A DNA stretch of 64,000 nucleotides from Mixophyes australis (taxonomy: Eukaryota; Chordata; Amphibia; Anura; Limnodynastidae), in the NCBI GenBank assembly GCA_036250195.1, contig JAVHZZ010000002.1, forward strand, positions 276,050,460 through 276,114,459, read 5' to 3'. Positions 11,428 to 21,072 of the stretch are shown here, in pieces (the stretch's first letter is position 1; each line of letters opens with the position of its first letter). The position numbers and the translations under genes were made by a program. Under the pieces are notes generated by a model, which saw nothing but the letters and a program-made list of their open reading frames with translations, was not told where the DNA came from and made no database searches.

Positions 11428-13332
11428 TTTTTATTGAGGTAGAAAATGAAATACAATACAGTAAAAATATACTGAAAATAACAGCATATATATAAATGTG
11501 TCCAGTACTTAAAAACGATGAACAAGACCAATATCTAATACAGTCAGCCATCCAAGCTAGGTACATATAATGACAAAGCATGCAAGGAGACATGTAGGAT
11601 TCTTGACGGTTATTAATAAATGGTAAATCACATTTTCAATTTAAGAAATAATTAAATACAAACAAATACAAATATATAAATACAAATTAAATTAAATTGA
11701 ATATAAAAATGTCCAATTTCCCTTTTAAGAAACAAATGGGAATCTTCTTCCCTGCAGTAGTTGAAATGGAGATGTCAAATAAGTAATGTGACTAGAAGGT
11801 TGCAACTTCATATAATATAGCAGCTAATAATTAAATTTTATCAGCTGGAGAGATCAATATGCATTCAGCCAATCAGAGTAGCTATTTAGTGCTGCTGATA
11901 GTCATCATCATCATTGCATATTTTACCAGCACTACAGCACCTGTATGATCTACGCCTCCTAAAATCTGCGGTTGCATCACTGTATATTTGTCATGCAATT
12001 AAGTGAACACCCTCTTAGTGTACATTAAATGAACACCCTCTTAGCATACATTATGTGAACACCATCTTGGTGTTTTTGGCCTATGCTTACCCACCACTGC
12101 CCACCCCAGTTTTGCCTCTCCAGCTACAAGAAGGAGCAAGTCAACAATATTCAAAAAACTATATACGGTCATAGGCATACACCATTTTGGTGTGCATGAG
12201 AGTACAGAAATGGGTATCTTATGAATAAAAAGAACAGACATAGGTCTATTAGCTTAAGTGACAGAAAGTAAACAGAAAAATAAATCAGCAATGCAAATTG
12301 AAATGAAGCAAAAGTTTATTGTTGGGAATCTCACTCTTTGGAACATATTGCCATTACTAGCACATTACACTACTAATAGGCTTGAGAGTGTAATACACAA
12401 CACCAGTGAAAGTGAGTATCTCCCAGTTTTCTGGTTGGGTAGATGGGAGTTATTGGGAAAATATTATGCATAGGTGGATATTTTGATTTAAAGTAATTTC
12501 AAGATACAGCAAAAATAGTATTCTATCATTTTCATGATAAAATCACAGTAGTCTTAGTAGTCTTTGAACATAAAAGATTTTCTATGTGGGGCCACGTACA
12601 GAAGAACAAAGCTGCCCAACAAGGGTACCAGTAGGTCACAGTTTCAGGTATGTGTGACATTTAGTTTAATGTGTTTGTATATATGCTGACAAATGACTTA
12701 CCTTTGTACAATCACTCTTGAAAATAGTACATTTCATAATTACAAAAAGGATGATATTTTAATGACCATAGATACTATGAATCTATTTGTGTCTGCTACA
12801 ATTTTCACTGACAATTTGTCAGATTTCTTGTCAGTTGATGTATTTTGCACTGAGACAGGCGTTGAATGAGAGTAGAATGCAGAAACTGTAAATGTACTTT
12901 CCATTTTCCAGACTCGGTACACAATTATTAACAAGTACCTACTCAGGCATAAGGAATGAATGCAGAATACAAAATGTGTGTCTGCATTTCTTCATGTCCA
13001 CTACAATAGAACAGTACAAACCTAGAGTTTGAAAAGAGCATTGTTGATTGCTCATCATTGATTAAAGCTTGCAAGAGAGACATTCATTCCAGGCTGCAAG
13101 AAAGATAAAAGCTTGCCAATAGCTATTGCACACTATTGTGCCATGCAATGATTCTCCATAGCAATCAAATGTGGTGAAAAGGATAAGAAAAAAATACCCT
13201 ATTACTTCAACTGGTGGACAGTTTGCTAGGATGTATTAATAGACTTTGAATCAGTGTGCTGCATCAGCTTGAAGTGAAATCTATATTTGAGGCATTGGCC
13301 TGGTGTGTTGGTTAGGTACACCTCTTAATGTC
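11428..13332. other. unassigned DNA
   Basis: The start (11420-11445) resembles the reverse complement of a LINE poly-A end (tttaaatctttttattgagg), so a minus-strand LINE tail is possible. Otherwise no coding motif, terminal repeat or array. AT-rich. Confidence 0.45.
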
Positions 13333-13734
13333 ACATAAATTAGGGGTGTGCACCGGCCACTTTTCGTGTTTTGGGTTCTGATTAGCTTGAGGTTTTAGGT
13401 TCTGATTGGTTTTGCCAAAACACCACACTAAAGGTTTTGGTTCTGATTTTGGGTTTTGGGTACTGATTTTTTTTTAAAAAAGCATAAAAACTGCTAAAAT
13501 CCATATTTTTTTTTTTTTTCACTCCTACACTATTATTAACCTCAATAACATTCATTTCCACTAATTTCCAGTCTATTCTGAACACCTCACACCTCGCAAT
13601 ATTGTTTTTAGTCCAAAAGGTTGCACCGAGGTAGCTGGATGTCTAAGCTAAGCGACACAAGTGGGCGGCACAAACACGTGGCCCATCTAGGAGTGGCACT
13701 GCAGTGGCAGACAGGATGGCAGTTTGAAAAACTA

Positions 13735-14090
13735 GGCCCCAAAGAACACATAATGCCAAAAAAAGAGGTGCAAGATGGAATTGTCCTTGGGCCATCCCAC
13801 CCACCCTGATGTTGTTGAAATACGACATACGCACTTTAACAAACCAATCATTTCAGCGACAGGGACTACATAACTGTGGCTAAAATGATTGGTTTGTTTG
13901 GACCCCCACAAAACGAGCTGGCAAAGAAAAAAAAGAGGTGCAAGATGGAATTGTTCTTGGGCCCTCCCACCCACCCTTATGTTGTTGAAATAGGACATGC
14001 ACACTTTAACAAACCAATCATTTCAGTGCCAGGGCCTACCAAACTACTGTGGCTGAAATGATTGGTTTGTTTGGGCCCGCACACAAAAAA
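13735..14090 (-). repeat. duplicated about 170-bp subterminal module of hAT copy C
   Basis: Two direct copies (about 13735-13905 and 13925-14090) share 'aagaggtgcaagatggaattgt', 'cccacccacc', 'aacaaaccaatcatttcag' and 'aaatgattggtttgttt'. The last two are mutual complements, so each copy can form a hairpin. Copy B also has two such modules (59870-60240) and copy D has one (55690-55870), so module number varies by copy. Confidence 0.85.
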
Positions 14091-14126
14091 AGCTATTCAT
14101 CTCTCCCTGTACAAACTAAACAGGCT

Positions 14127-14905
14127 CTACTGAGGCAAGATGTCGTCCTCATCCTTATCCTCTGATTCCTCGCCCCCTTTAGTGTGTACTTACTCATCCT
14201 CACACATTATCAATTCGTCCCTGCTGGACTCCACAATCACAGGTCCCTCTGTAGTCTCTGGAGGCGAGTGCTGGTCTTGATTGAAGAATTGATAATTCAT
14301 TTTTATGAACATCATCTTCTCAACGTTTTACGGAAGCAACCTCCTTCGCCGCTCACTGACCAGGTTCACCGCTGCACTAAAAACTCTTTCGGAGTACACA
14401 CTGGAGAGGGGATAACTCAGGTAAAATAGAGCCAGTTTGTACAGGGGCTTCCAAACTGCCTTTTTTTCCTGCCAGTAAGAATAAGGACTGTCTGACATGT
14501 CTACGTGGATGGTGTCAGCAAAGTAATCCTCCACCATTTTTTCACTGGTGACAGCATCCAATGCAGCGACAGTAGACATGTCTGCAATGGTTGGCAGGTC
14601 CTTCAGTCCGGACCAGATGTTCTCAGCATCCCCGCCAGCGGGTCGTATATGAAATATCAGCTGTTTCCTCGCAGCCACAGGTGTGGAAGAAAATGAAGGA
14701 GGAGCTGTTGGCATGTCACGGTCCTCTTCAGAGGACAATCTCCTGACCAGCAGGTCTTTGCACCGCTGTAGACTTGTGTCCGCCGGAAACAGAGACACAA
14801 CATACGCTTTAAACCGAGGATCGAGCACGGTGGCCAGAATGTATTCCTCTGACTTTAAAAGAGTGACCACCCTCGGATCCTGGCAAAGCGTACGAAGTAC
14901 CACTG
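14127..14905 (-). pseudogene. hAT transposase C-terminal fragment, copy C
   Basis: Read on the minus strand, it begins abruptly with RTLCQDPRVVTLLKSEEYIL, a point about two thirds into the B and D proteins, so the BED finger and first catalytic residues are missing. It retains the DMSDSPYSYWQEKKAVWKP stretch and the dimerisation region SSVYSERVFSA...SERRRRLLP. A stop follows LLP near 14326. The tail then continues in frame to the acidic end DEDDILPQ with a stop at 14127-14129. It cannot transpose anything. Upstream it joins the 50-bp array directly, indicating an internal deletion. Confidence 0.9.
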
Positions 14906-14929
14906 GACTGGAGTTATACAGCAGTACAA

Positions 14930-15020
14930 ATTCCTTTATACTGCAGGAACAGTGAACTTAGTTTAATATCGAAGTAATAATATTTCTGGACTGCAGGAAC
15001 AGTGAACTGTGAACAGTGAA
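14930..15020 (-). repeat. 50-bp hAT leader repeat, short left part in copy C
   Basis: Two units of 'ctgcaggaacagtgaac' with 'ttaatatcgaagtaataata', the reverse complement of the B array. The array is split from its main part (16705-17320) by the gypsy insertion. Confidence 0.85.
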
Positions 15021-15311
15021 CTCCGGAAGAGTTCTTGTCTCAAACGTTGTGGAATTTTTTTTTAAAACTTGTGCCGCTTCTTTCTTGTCGTCCATCGGCC
15101 ATAAGATTACTTCTCTGAGCGCCGACCCTGTGAGTTGCCCTATTAAGATCTCCACTTTCTGCTGTTCATTCAACGGGTATAGTCGGAACATGGATTCCAG
15201 TTTGTTCTCGAATTCTGTGAATGAAGTCTTCTGTAGCTTGTCGTCGTCCCCGCTGTACTTCGGGAGCCATGGGGCCCCGAAATAGTATGGTAGGGTTATG
15301 GGCTGATCCAT
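15021..15311 (-). pseudogene. Ty3/gypsy Gag N-terminal fragment, left copy
   Basis: ATG at 15311 (minus). The protein begins MDQPITLPYYFGAPWLPKYS and continues with LESMFRLYPLNEQQKVEILIG, resembling PNMA/Ty3-gypsy-type Gag capsid N-lobes. It is cut at the word for TRTLP where the 50-bp array starts (about 15021). Gag would form the particle that packages retroelement RNA; this fragment is too short to do so. Confidence 0.75.
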
Positions 15312-16233
15312 TTTTCACTGAGGGTATTACTCTCCTGATGCACTCGGATCCTGTTCGGTTTGACGCCAAAGTTATGTGGTGGCCGAGTACTGATGGGATT
15401 TCCTTCCCTTACCTTGTCCTCCAGACACGATTCAGATTCTTTTTTATTCGGATATCCGGTGGTCAGGAGATAAATTCTTCAATGAAAGGGACAAGGATTG
15501 GACAAATAACTTGGGTTTATTAATAACGCAGTAAAGAAAATTTTGGTAAGCCACCGCGCCACTGACCCCTTCAACTCAATGGCAATGACAAAATATTAAT
15601 TTGGTCAACATAGAGCACAATAGCATTTAACATATAATAACAATAAATCAATTTTCAGGTAAATCACATAACATTAACATCATCTAAAACATTTGGTGCA
15701 CCAATATTATCCCTGGTAAACGTTACTATATTTTACACTCAGTTCTGGGTTGAACTATGCACAGGAATTTTGTAGAAGTGGTGCACGTGGTTGGGGCCCA
15801 TAAATTACTTTTTCACGCCAAATAAACTGATGATCTTTTGTATTGCACAGTCTCTTTATTTTCTCTCCTCTCACACTGTTCTCAGTACATAGCTCAGTCG
15901 GTTTAGTGTGATATTACAGATCTCTATACTGCTTATTTGTTTTCAGTACTTTCCTTTTTACTCACACCTCTCTTTGGCTCACTTCTTATCTTCTTCTCTT
16001 CTTACACTTACTTCGCTTTTAATCTGCTTATATATCACTTTGTCCGATTTTCATTCTGTCCCTATTTTTCTCTCTCACTCTATGCAGACACAGGGATCTC
16101 TCTCCCTCAGAAGTCTAGAACTTTCCTCTTCCCACTGCCTTCTGAAATCCCATCAGTCTCGGCCACCACATAACTTTGGCGTCAAACCGAACAGGATCTG
16201 AGTGCATCAGGAGAGTAATACCCTCAGTGAAAA

Positions 16234-16605
16234 ATGGATCAGCCCATAACCCTACCATACTATTTCGGGGCCCCATGGCTCCCGAAGTACAGCGGGGGGG
16301 GGGACAAGCTACAGAAGACTTCATTCACAGAATTCGAGAGCAAACTGGAATCCATGTTCCGACTATACCCGTTGAATGAACAGCAGAAAGTGGAGATCTC
16401 AATAGGGCAACTCACAGGGTCGGCGCTCAGAGAAGTAATCTCATGGCCGATGGACGACAAGAAAGAAGCGGCACAAGTTTTAAAAAAAAATTCCACAACG
16501 TTTGAGACAAGAACTCTTCCGGACTTGAAGATGAAACTATATGCTCGCAAGCAACAACCGAACGAGACACTGCGGGACTATGCCCTGAGTATAACATTGA
16601 GTTGA
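16234..16605 (+). pseudogene. Ty3/gypsy Gag N-terminal fragment, right copy
   Basis: ATG at 16234, the same protein as the left copy with small differences (KYSGGGDKLQ versus KYSGDDDKLQ; EISIGQL versus EILIGQL). It reaches further, through KMKLYARKQQPNETLRDYAL, then jumps into LTR-like sequence at about 16597 (cattgagttgaagggg), so the rest of gag and all of pol are deleted. It may be transcribed from the LTR-like region upstream (15590-16171) but cannot make a full Gag. Confidence 0.75.
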
Positions 16606-16704
16606 AGGGGTCAGTGGCGTGGTGGCTTACCAAAATTATCTTTACCGCGTTATTAATAAACCCAAGTTATTTAAACAAACCTTGTCCCTTTCATTGATAT
16701 CCCT

Positions 16705-17320
16705 TTAATATCGAAGTAATAATATTTCTGAACTGCAGGAACAGTGAACGTAGTTTAATATCGAAGTAATAATATTTCTGGACTGCAGAAACAGTGAACG
16801 TAGTTTAATATTGCAGTAATAATATTTCTGGACTGCAGGAACAGTGAACATAGTTTAATATTGCAGTACTAATATTTCTGGACTGCAGGAACAGTGAACG
16901 TAGTTAAATATTGCAGTACTAATATTTCTGGACTGCAGGAACAGTGAACGTAGTTTAATATTGCAGTAATAATATTTCTAGGCTGCAGGAACAGTGAACA
17001 TAGTTTAATATTGCAGTACTAATATTTCTGGACTGCAGCAACAGTGAACGTAGTTAAATATTGCAGTACTAATATTTATGGACTACAGGAACAGTGAACG
17101 TAGTTTAATATTGAAGTAATAATATTTCTGGACTGCAGGAACAGTGAACGTAGTTTAATATTGAAGTAATAATATTTCTGAACTGCAGGAACAGTGAACG
17201 TAGTTTAATATTGAAGTAATAATATTTCTGAACTGCAGGAACAGTGAACGTAGTTAAATATTGCAGTACTAATATTTCTGGACTGCAGGAACAGTGAAAG
17301 TAGTTAGATATTGCAGTAGA
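16705..17320 (-). repeat. 50-bp tandem array in hAT copy C
   Basis: About twelve units of 'aatatttctggactgcagga' plus 'acagtgaacgtagtttaata', period 50 bases, on the strand opposite to the array in copy B (46707-49520). Followed by AT-rich DNA (17321-17412). Confidence 0.95.
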
Positions 17321-17420
17321 AATTTTTTTTTACTTTTTTTACAAATTTTTTATAATTTTTTTTTTATTATTTTTATATAATTTATTTATAATTTTTTTAT
17401 AATTTTTTTATAACAATGGA

Positions 17421-17509
17421 CTTAGCAGGACAGAGCACAGGACACAGCACCACTGGACTCAGCAGGACAGAGCACAGGACACAACACCACTGGACTCAGC
17501 AGGACAGAG
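17421..17509 (-). repeat. 37-bp 'cagcaggacagagcacagga' array, left part
   Basis: Repeats of 'ggactcagcaggacagagca' and 'caggacacagcaccact'. The array continues at 24841-24985 on the far side of the LINE. Related words occur in copy B (46370-46560) and copy D (59100-59600), always between the 5' end and the main array. Confidence 0.9.
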
Positions 17510-17582
17510 AGAGGAGGTGTTTTGTTTTAGCTCTGACTTCCAGAAGCCTGCAGGGTAAAGTTCTGTGCCTAGCCCAGCCTTG

Positions 17583-19244
17583 ATGGAGGATCCTGGGGGG
17601 GGAGTGGAGGAGAGCCCCCAGGCTCCTGGGCCTACTGAGTCTAGTATGAAAGCTAGCATCTCCTGCCGGCCTTATATCAGCGTGGCCACGGTTCTGGACC
17701 CTGCATGTGTGGAAAGATGCCCTGAAGCTATGGAGGTGACCCCCCCAGATATGGAGGATGGAGTCCCAGGGCCTTCTGTTACTGTCAGCCCGGCATTTCC
17801 CTGTATGGAGAATAATACAGGGGATCATATGAAAGAGGCCTGTGTCCCAGCTCTAGTGAGGCAACTAGGGGCTGTGGAAGGACTGCCTGTGATATCTAAC
17901 AGGCAGCCTCATGCAGTTAATCAGGTCATCCCGGAGCCTGTGTCATCGCAGCAGGCCGGGGTAGAGGGGTCCCATATGAATACTAATATGGGGCCTGAAG
18001 AGATCCAGCCGGCTTCTGTGATGATACAACAGAAGTCGGGCGTGGGAGCCGAGATCCGGAGGTGTAATGTGCCCAGAGATGAGGTGGATCCGGCGTCAGT
18101 CGGTGTCCCGGATACAGAGAGTGAAACGGAGGAGTCAGAGACCGGGCAGCGGGTGAAAGAGCTGGAACTCGCCGTCGCATGCCTTGAGAAGCGGATAGCT
18201 GCAAGGAAGAAAAAAAGAAATCGTGCTTTCAGCCGGGACCGGGCGATTATCTCAGTGGAAATTGAAGAACTGATCGTCTCCCTGAAAGAAAAGAAAAAAT
18301 CATTAGCAAAAGTTAAAGCGCTCCAGCGCGCTGTGCTCCTGGAGAACTCGGAGCCTCTGCCTCCCAATGTGGCGGGCGGATCAGATGTGGTAACCGAAGA
18401 GTTGTGCCTATATGATAAGATCCGGGACATGGAGGGGGAGAGGTCTGTGAAGGGCCTGGTGGACGCGGAGGGTGTTCCCGGTGGGTATTCAGTCCAGGCC
18501 GCCGTCTTGGTGGCTGACTCGTGTGCCCAGCCGCTAGCGGTACTTCCGGCGGACACCGGAAGTGATGTACCTGCCCGGAGACTGGATGTTGTGAGCGACC
18601 CCTCCGTGAGTAAAAATGATAATGTTGATACTGTAAATATAGTGTCTGGTTCAGCTAGTTGTATGGGAGCAGCGCCGTCCCCGGTGGCAGTGTCTCCCTG
18701 TCAGGCGGACCCGGCTGTTTCTAGCAGTCTGTCCACGGGTCATGCCATTAATCCTGATATAGTAGCTGGTGATATAGTAGCTGGTGATATAGTTGCTGGT
18801 GTTGTATATGGGGTAGATATTCCTGCAAAGCTTGAGCCGATGAGCAGGAGAGTCTCGGTCACTGTCCCTGGAGTGCTAGTGGGCAAGGGATCTGAGAGGT
18901 CTGTGGATAAATCTGCAGCTACTGACCCAGCCCCCACAGGAGACCTGGTGCTTGAGACCTCTCTGGGAGGCACTTTAGTCAAAAATTATAATGCTGACAA
19001 AGTTTGTGGTGTTAATAATAATGATGGACCTAATCAAGTATGTAATACTGTTAATGTCAATGTTAATGTTGTTGGTTCTGCTAATAATAGTATGAATAAG
19101 TCTATAAGGGAAGAGCTCAGCCCAGTCCAGGCTCATGTTATAGATACCATCTATGGGCCCCTGCACATTACAGACAGGGCAAAAAGGGCTGCTGTTTTGA
19201 TATTAGGTTGGATAAATCAGCCCCCCAAGCCAAAGCTCCCCTAA
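17583..19244 (+). CDS. LINE ORF1a, 553-aa protein of unknown function with coiled coil
   Basis: First ATG is at 17583 (M-E-D-P-G-G); the frame is open a little further upstream. Most of the protein is low complexity (Pro, Ser, Val, Asp rich). A charged heptad-like region around nt 18150-18350 (QRVKELELAVACLEKRIAARK, then a run of Lys and Arg, then EELIVSLKEKKKSLAKVK) is probably a coiled coil and could mediate multimerisation. A GDIVA motif is repeated three times near 18766. It ends at TAA 19242-19244. I do not recognise it as a known family; by position it may be an extra ORF or the N-terminal part of the usual ORF1. The next frame lies in the -1 phase and is open from 19100, overlapping by 145 bases. 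Confidence 0.65.
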   Translation: MEDPGGGVEESPQAPGPTESSMKASISCRPYISVATVLDPACVERCPEAMEVTPPDMEDGVPGPSVTVSPAFPCMENNTGDHMKEACVPALVRQLGAVEGLPVISNRQPHAVNQVIPEPVSSQQAGVEGSHMNTNMGPEEIQPASVMIQQKSGVGAEIRRCNVPRDEVDPASVGVPDTESETEESETGQRVKELELAVACLEKRIAARKKKRNRAFSRDRAIISVEIEELIVSLKEKKKSLAKVKALQRAVLLENSEPLPPNVAGGSDVVTEELCLYDKIRDMEGERSVKGLVDAEGVPGGYSVQAAVLVADSCAQPLAVLPADTGSDVPARRLDVVSDPSVSKNDNVDTVNIVSGSASCMGAAPSPVAVSPCQADPAVSSSLSTGHAINPDIVAGDIVAGDIVAGVVYGVDIPAKLEPMSRRVSVTVPGVLVGKGSERSVDKSAATDPAPTGDLVLETSLGGTLVKNYNADKVCGVNNNDGPNQVCNTVNVNVNVVGSANNSMNKSIREELSPVQAHVIDTIYGPLHITDRAKRAAVLILGWINQPPKPKLP

Positions 19245-19360
19245 AGACTCGTTCTATATCACAGTGTGATAATGATCCCAGTGGGGAGGGTAATAGTAGG
19301 GTGAAGGGAAATGCTTCTGTCCAGAGCCCGGTTGTAAGATCTGGCCCTCTCCCTGGTATA

Positions 19361-21043
19361 ATGTCATATGCGGGTATAGTATCTGGGACAAGCCCGGGGC
19401 CTGGGGTGAATGCTCAGAACGTTATATCAGCTCCAATGGGGGCTCAGCCCTTTAAACGACGTAATGTTGTTCAGTTTAAATATGTAGGAAGGGACCCCCC
19501 AAACAGGGCGGATTTCCTTAAGATATTCTTGGACTCTTTCGGGTTTGTTCCAGCGGATCTCTTTGCTTGCATCCACCCTGTTAGTACTGCAGAATACGAT
19601 GTAAGTTTCATCTCTTACCAAGGGCTACAGGCTTTTTGGGGCAGGTGGGGTGGGTGCAAGGGAAGAGATCCATGGAGGGATTTCAGAGCAATCCCTATAA
19701 CACGTCAAGAGAGGGTGAGGATAAATATACTTGTTAGGAATGAGTCCATCCCGGCCGCAGATTTGACCTTTTGGGTCAGGAGGTTTGCTAACTTGATATC
19801 CCCATTGACAAAGGTCCCTGATCCGAGCCACGGTGTCTGGGGTGGCGGGTGGTCTGCCATGGTGGATCTCAGGTGCACGGAGGCTGGTCTGGTGCATTTA
19901 CCATCTGCAGCATTCCTGGGGAGGGACAGAATTCAGTGCTTTTACCCAGGTCAGCCGAGGATGTGTCACCGGTGTGGGGATTTCCGCCACCTCAGTGCCA
20001 ACTGCCCCTTGCAGAAGTGTGGTCATTGCGGGGATATGGGCCATGAATCTAGAACTTGCAGTCGAATCCGGTGCAATCTATGTGGGGTGATAGGGCACCC
20101 TTTTAGTAAATGCCCGCATGCGGCCCACAATTCTGCTATCACAGATGAAGAGTTGGTGAGGATAGCTGAGGGGGTTGAGAAGGGTGAGACAGCAAGGAGT
20201 TTGGTTGTCCCTGTTAGTGTGATTTCTGTCCCCCCACTTCCCCCACCCCCTGTTTCTGAACCACCTGGGGTGTCGTTGTTGGTACCCGCAGATGACGATT
20301 CAAATCAGTGGGTCAAACAAAAAACCAAGAAAAAAAAGAGTAGAACAGAAAGGGAAGGGATTGTTCTGTCCAACAAGTTCCAGTTTTCAACAAGTGAGGA
20401 GGAGAGTATGGAGGAGGGCGAGGTTATGATGACGGAGGAGGGAGACGTGCAGAAAACGAAACCAGGGAGGAAGACAAAGAAGTCCAGGGACCTTTCAGTT
20501 TTGGGAGAGGTTGCGAAAATTTCAAAAAAACCAAAGGGAAAGAGAACAGCTAGGTCTTTTCTAAAAAATCCAGAGTTACTTCCATCTGGCCCTCTCTCGA
20601 TAGAGGACCTAGTACCTCCCCCCATCCGTGACCCCCCTCCCACCCCTCCCTTAGACGCCGGCCCCTCCGGTCAAAATTTGGAGGTCCGTCCTTTGGAGAC
20701 GGGGGTTTTGGCCTCGGTAAATGACCCAGTCCCCACTTCCCATCAAGCCCTTTCTATATGTTCTGACTCCACAAGTCCCATCCCCCCTCCTGTCCCTTCT
20801 GACACTTCCCTTAGTTCTCCTTCTCCTGATTCAGTCCATGGCCCGTTAGGAACATCAGTGGCTAGGTTCCCGGATAGGACTATCTCTAATGGCTCTGTGA
20901 GTGAGGAGGATAGGTTGGGCGGGGTCCCTCCCTCTGGGGAAGAGGTTATTCTTCGGGGGGAGGAATCCCTGCCGGCAGGCCTGAGCTATAAGAGATTCGG
21001 GTCCTCAGATGAGGACTTGGCGAAAAAGTTTAAAAAGAAGTAA
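19361..21043 (+). CDS. LINE ORF1b, Gag-like protein with three CCHC zinc knuckles
   Basis: An RNA-binding ORF1/Gag-like protein that would coat the LINE RNA. First ATG at 19361 (MSYAGIVSG); the frame is open from 19100. The N-terminal domain (KRRNVVQFKYVG, EYDVSFISY, VWRN-like block) resembles the globular part of Tx1-type ORF1 proteins. It is followed by three tandem knuckles of form CX2CX4HX4C at nt 19964-20113. The C-terminal half is Pro/Ser and Lys rich, with a basic cluster (KQKTKKKKSRTERE) that could act as a nuclear signal. It stops at 21041-21043, 29 bases before the ORF2 ATG. Intact. Confidence 0.85.
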   Translation: MSYAGIVSGTSPGPGVNAQNVISAPMGAQPFKRRNVVQFKYVGRDPPNRADFLKIFLDSFGFVPADLFACIHPVSTAEYDVSFISYQGLQAFWGRWGGCKGRDPWRDFRAIPITRQERVRINILVRNESIPAADLTFWVRRFANLISPLTKVPDPSHGVWGGGWSAMVDLRCTEAGLVHLPSAAFLGRDRIQCFYPGQPRMCHRCGDFRHLSANCPLQKCGHCGDMGHESRTCSRIRCNLCGVIGHPFSKCPHAAHNSAITDEELVRIAEGVEKGETARSLVVPVSVISVPPLPPPPVSEPPGVSLLVPADDDSNQWVKQKTKKKKSRTEREGIVLSNKFQFSTSEEESMEEGEVMMTEEGDVQKTKPGRKTKKSRDLSVLGEVAKISKKPKGKRTARSFLKNPELLPSGPLSIEDLVPPPIRDPPPTPPLDAGPSGQNLEVRPLETGVLASVNDPVPTSHQALSICSDSTSPIPPPVPSDTSLSSPSPDSVHGPLGTSVARFPDRTISNGSVSEEDRLGGVPPSGEEVILRGEESLPAGLSYKRFGSSDEDLAKKFKKK

Positions 21044-21072
21044 GTTGTTCCTACTGTCTATAGCTCTGAAGG

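Larger units (their letters stand above)
15021..16704. mobile_element. head-to-head Ty3/gypsy fragments inserted in a 50-bp array
   Basis: Two copies of the same LTR-retrotransposon 5' end lie in opposite orientation, with Gag frames diverging from a shared centre. On each side of the centre the words 'gccaccacataactttggcgtcaaaccg' occur (cut here by orientation: minus near 15355-15385, plus near 16160-16190). TGGCGTCAAACCG directly before the Gag leader is a plausible primer-binding site. LTR-like sequence (ttgaaggggtcagtgg...taaacccaagtt) occurs at 15505-15590 (minus) and again at 16600-16680 (plus) right after truncated Gag. Both ends stop inside the 50-bp array. No pol is present. Confidence 0.75.

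Noticed and set aside
17565..17582. Start of LINE ORF1a at 17565
   Set aside because: The codon there is GTG; the first ATG is 17583.
17921..18556. 211-codon minus-strand ORF
   Set aside because: Shadow of LINE ORF1a, low complexity, no independent support.
19208..19360. Start of LINE ORF1b at 19208
   Set aside because: The codon there is TTG; the first ATG in this frame is 19361, though entry by frameshift is possible.
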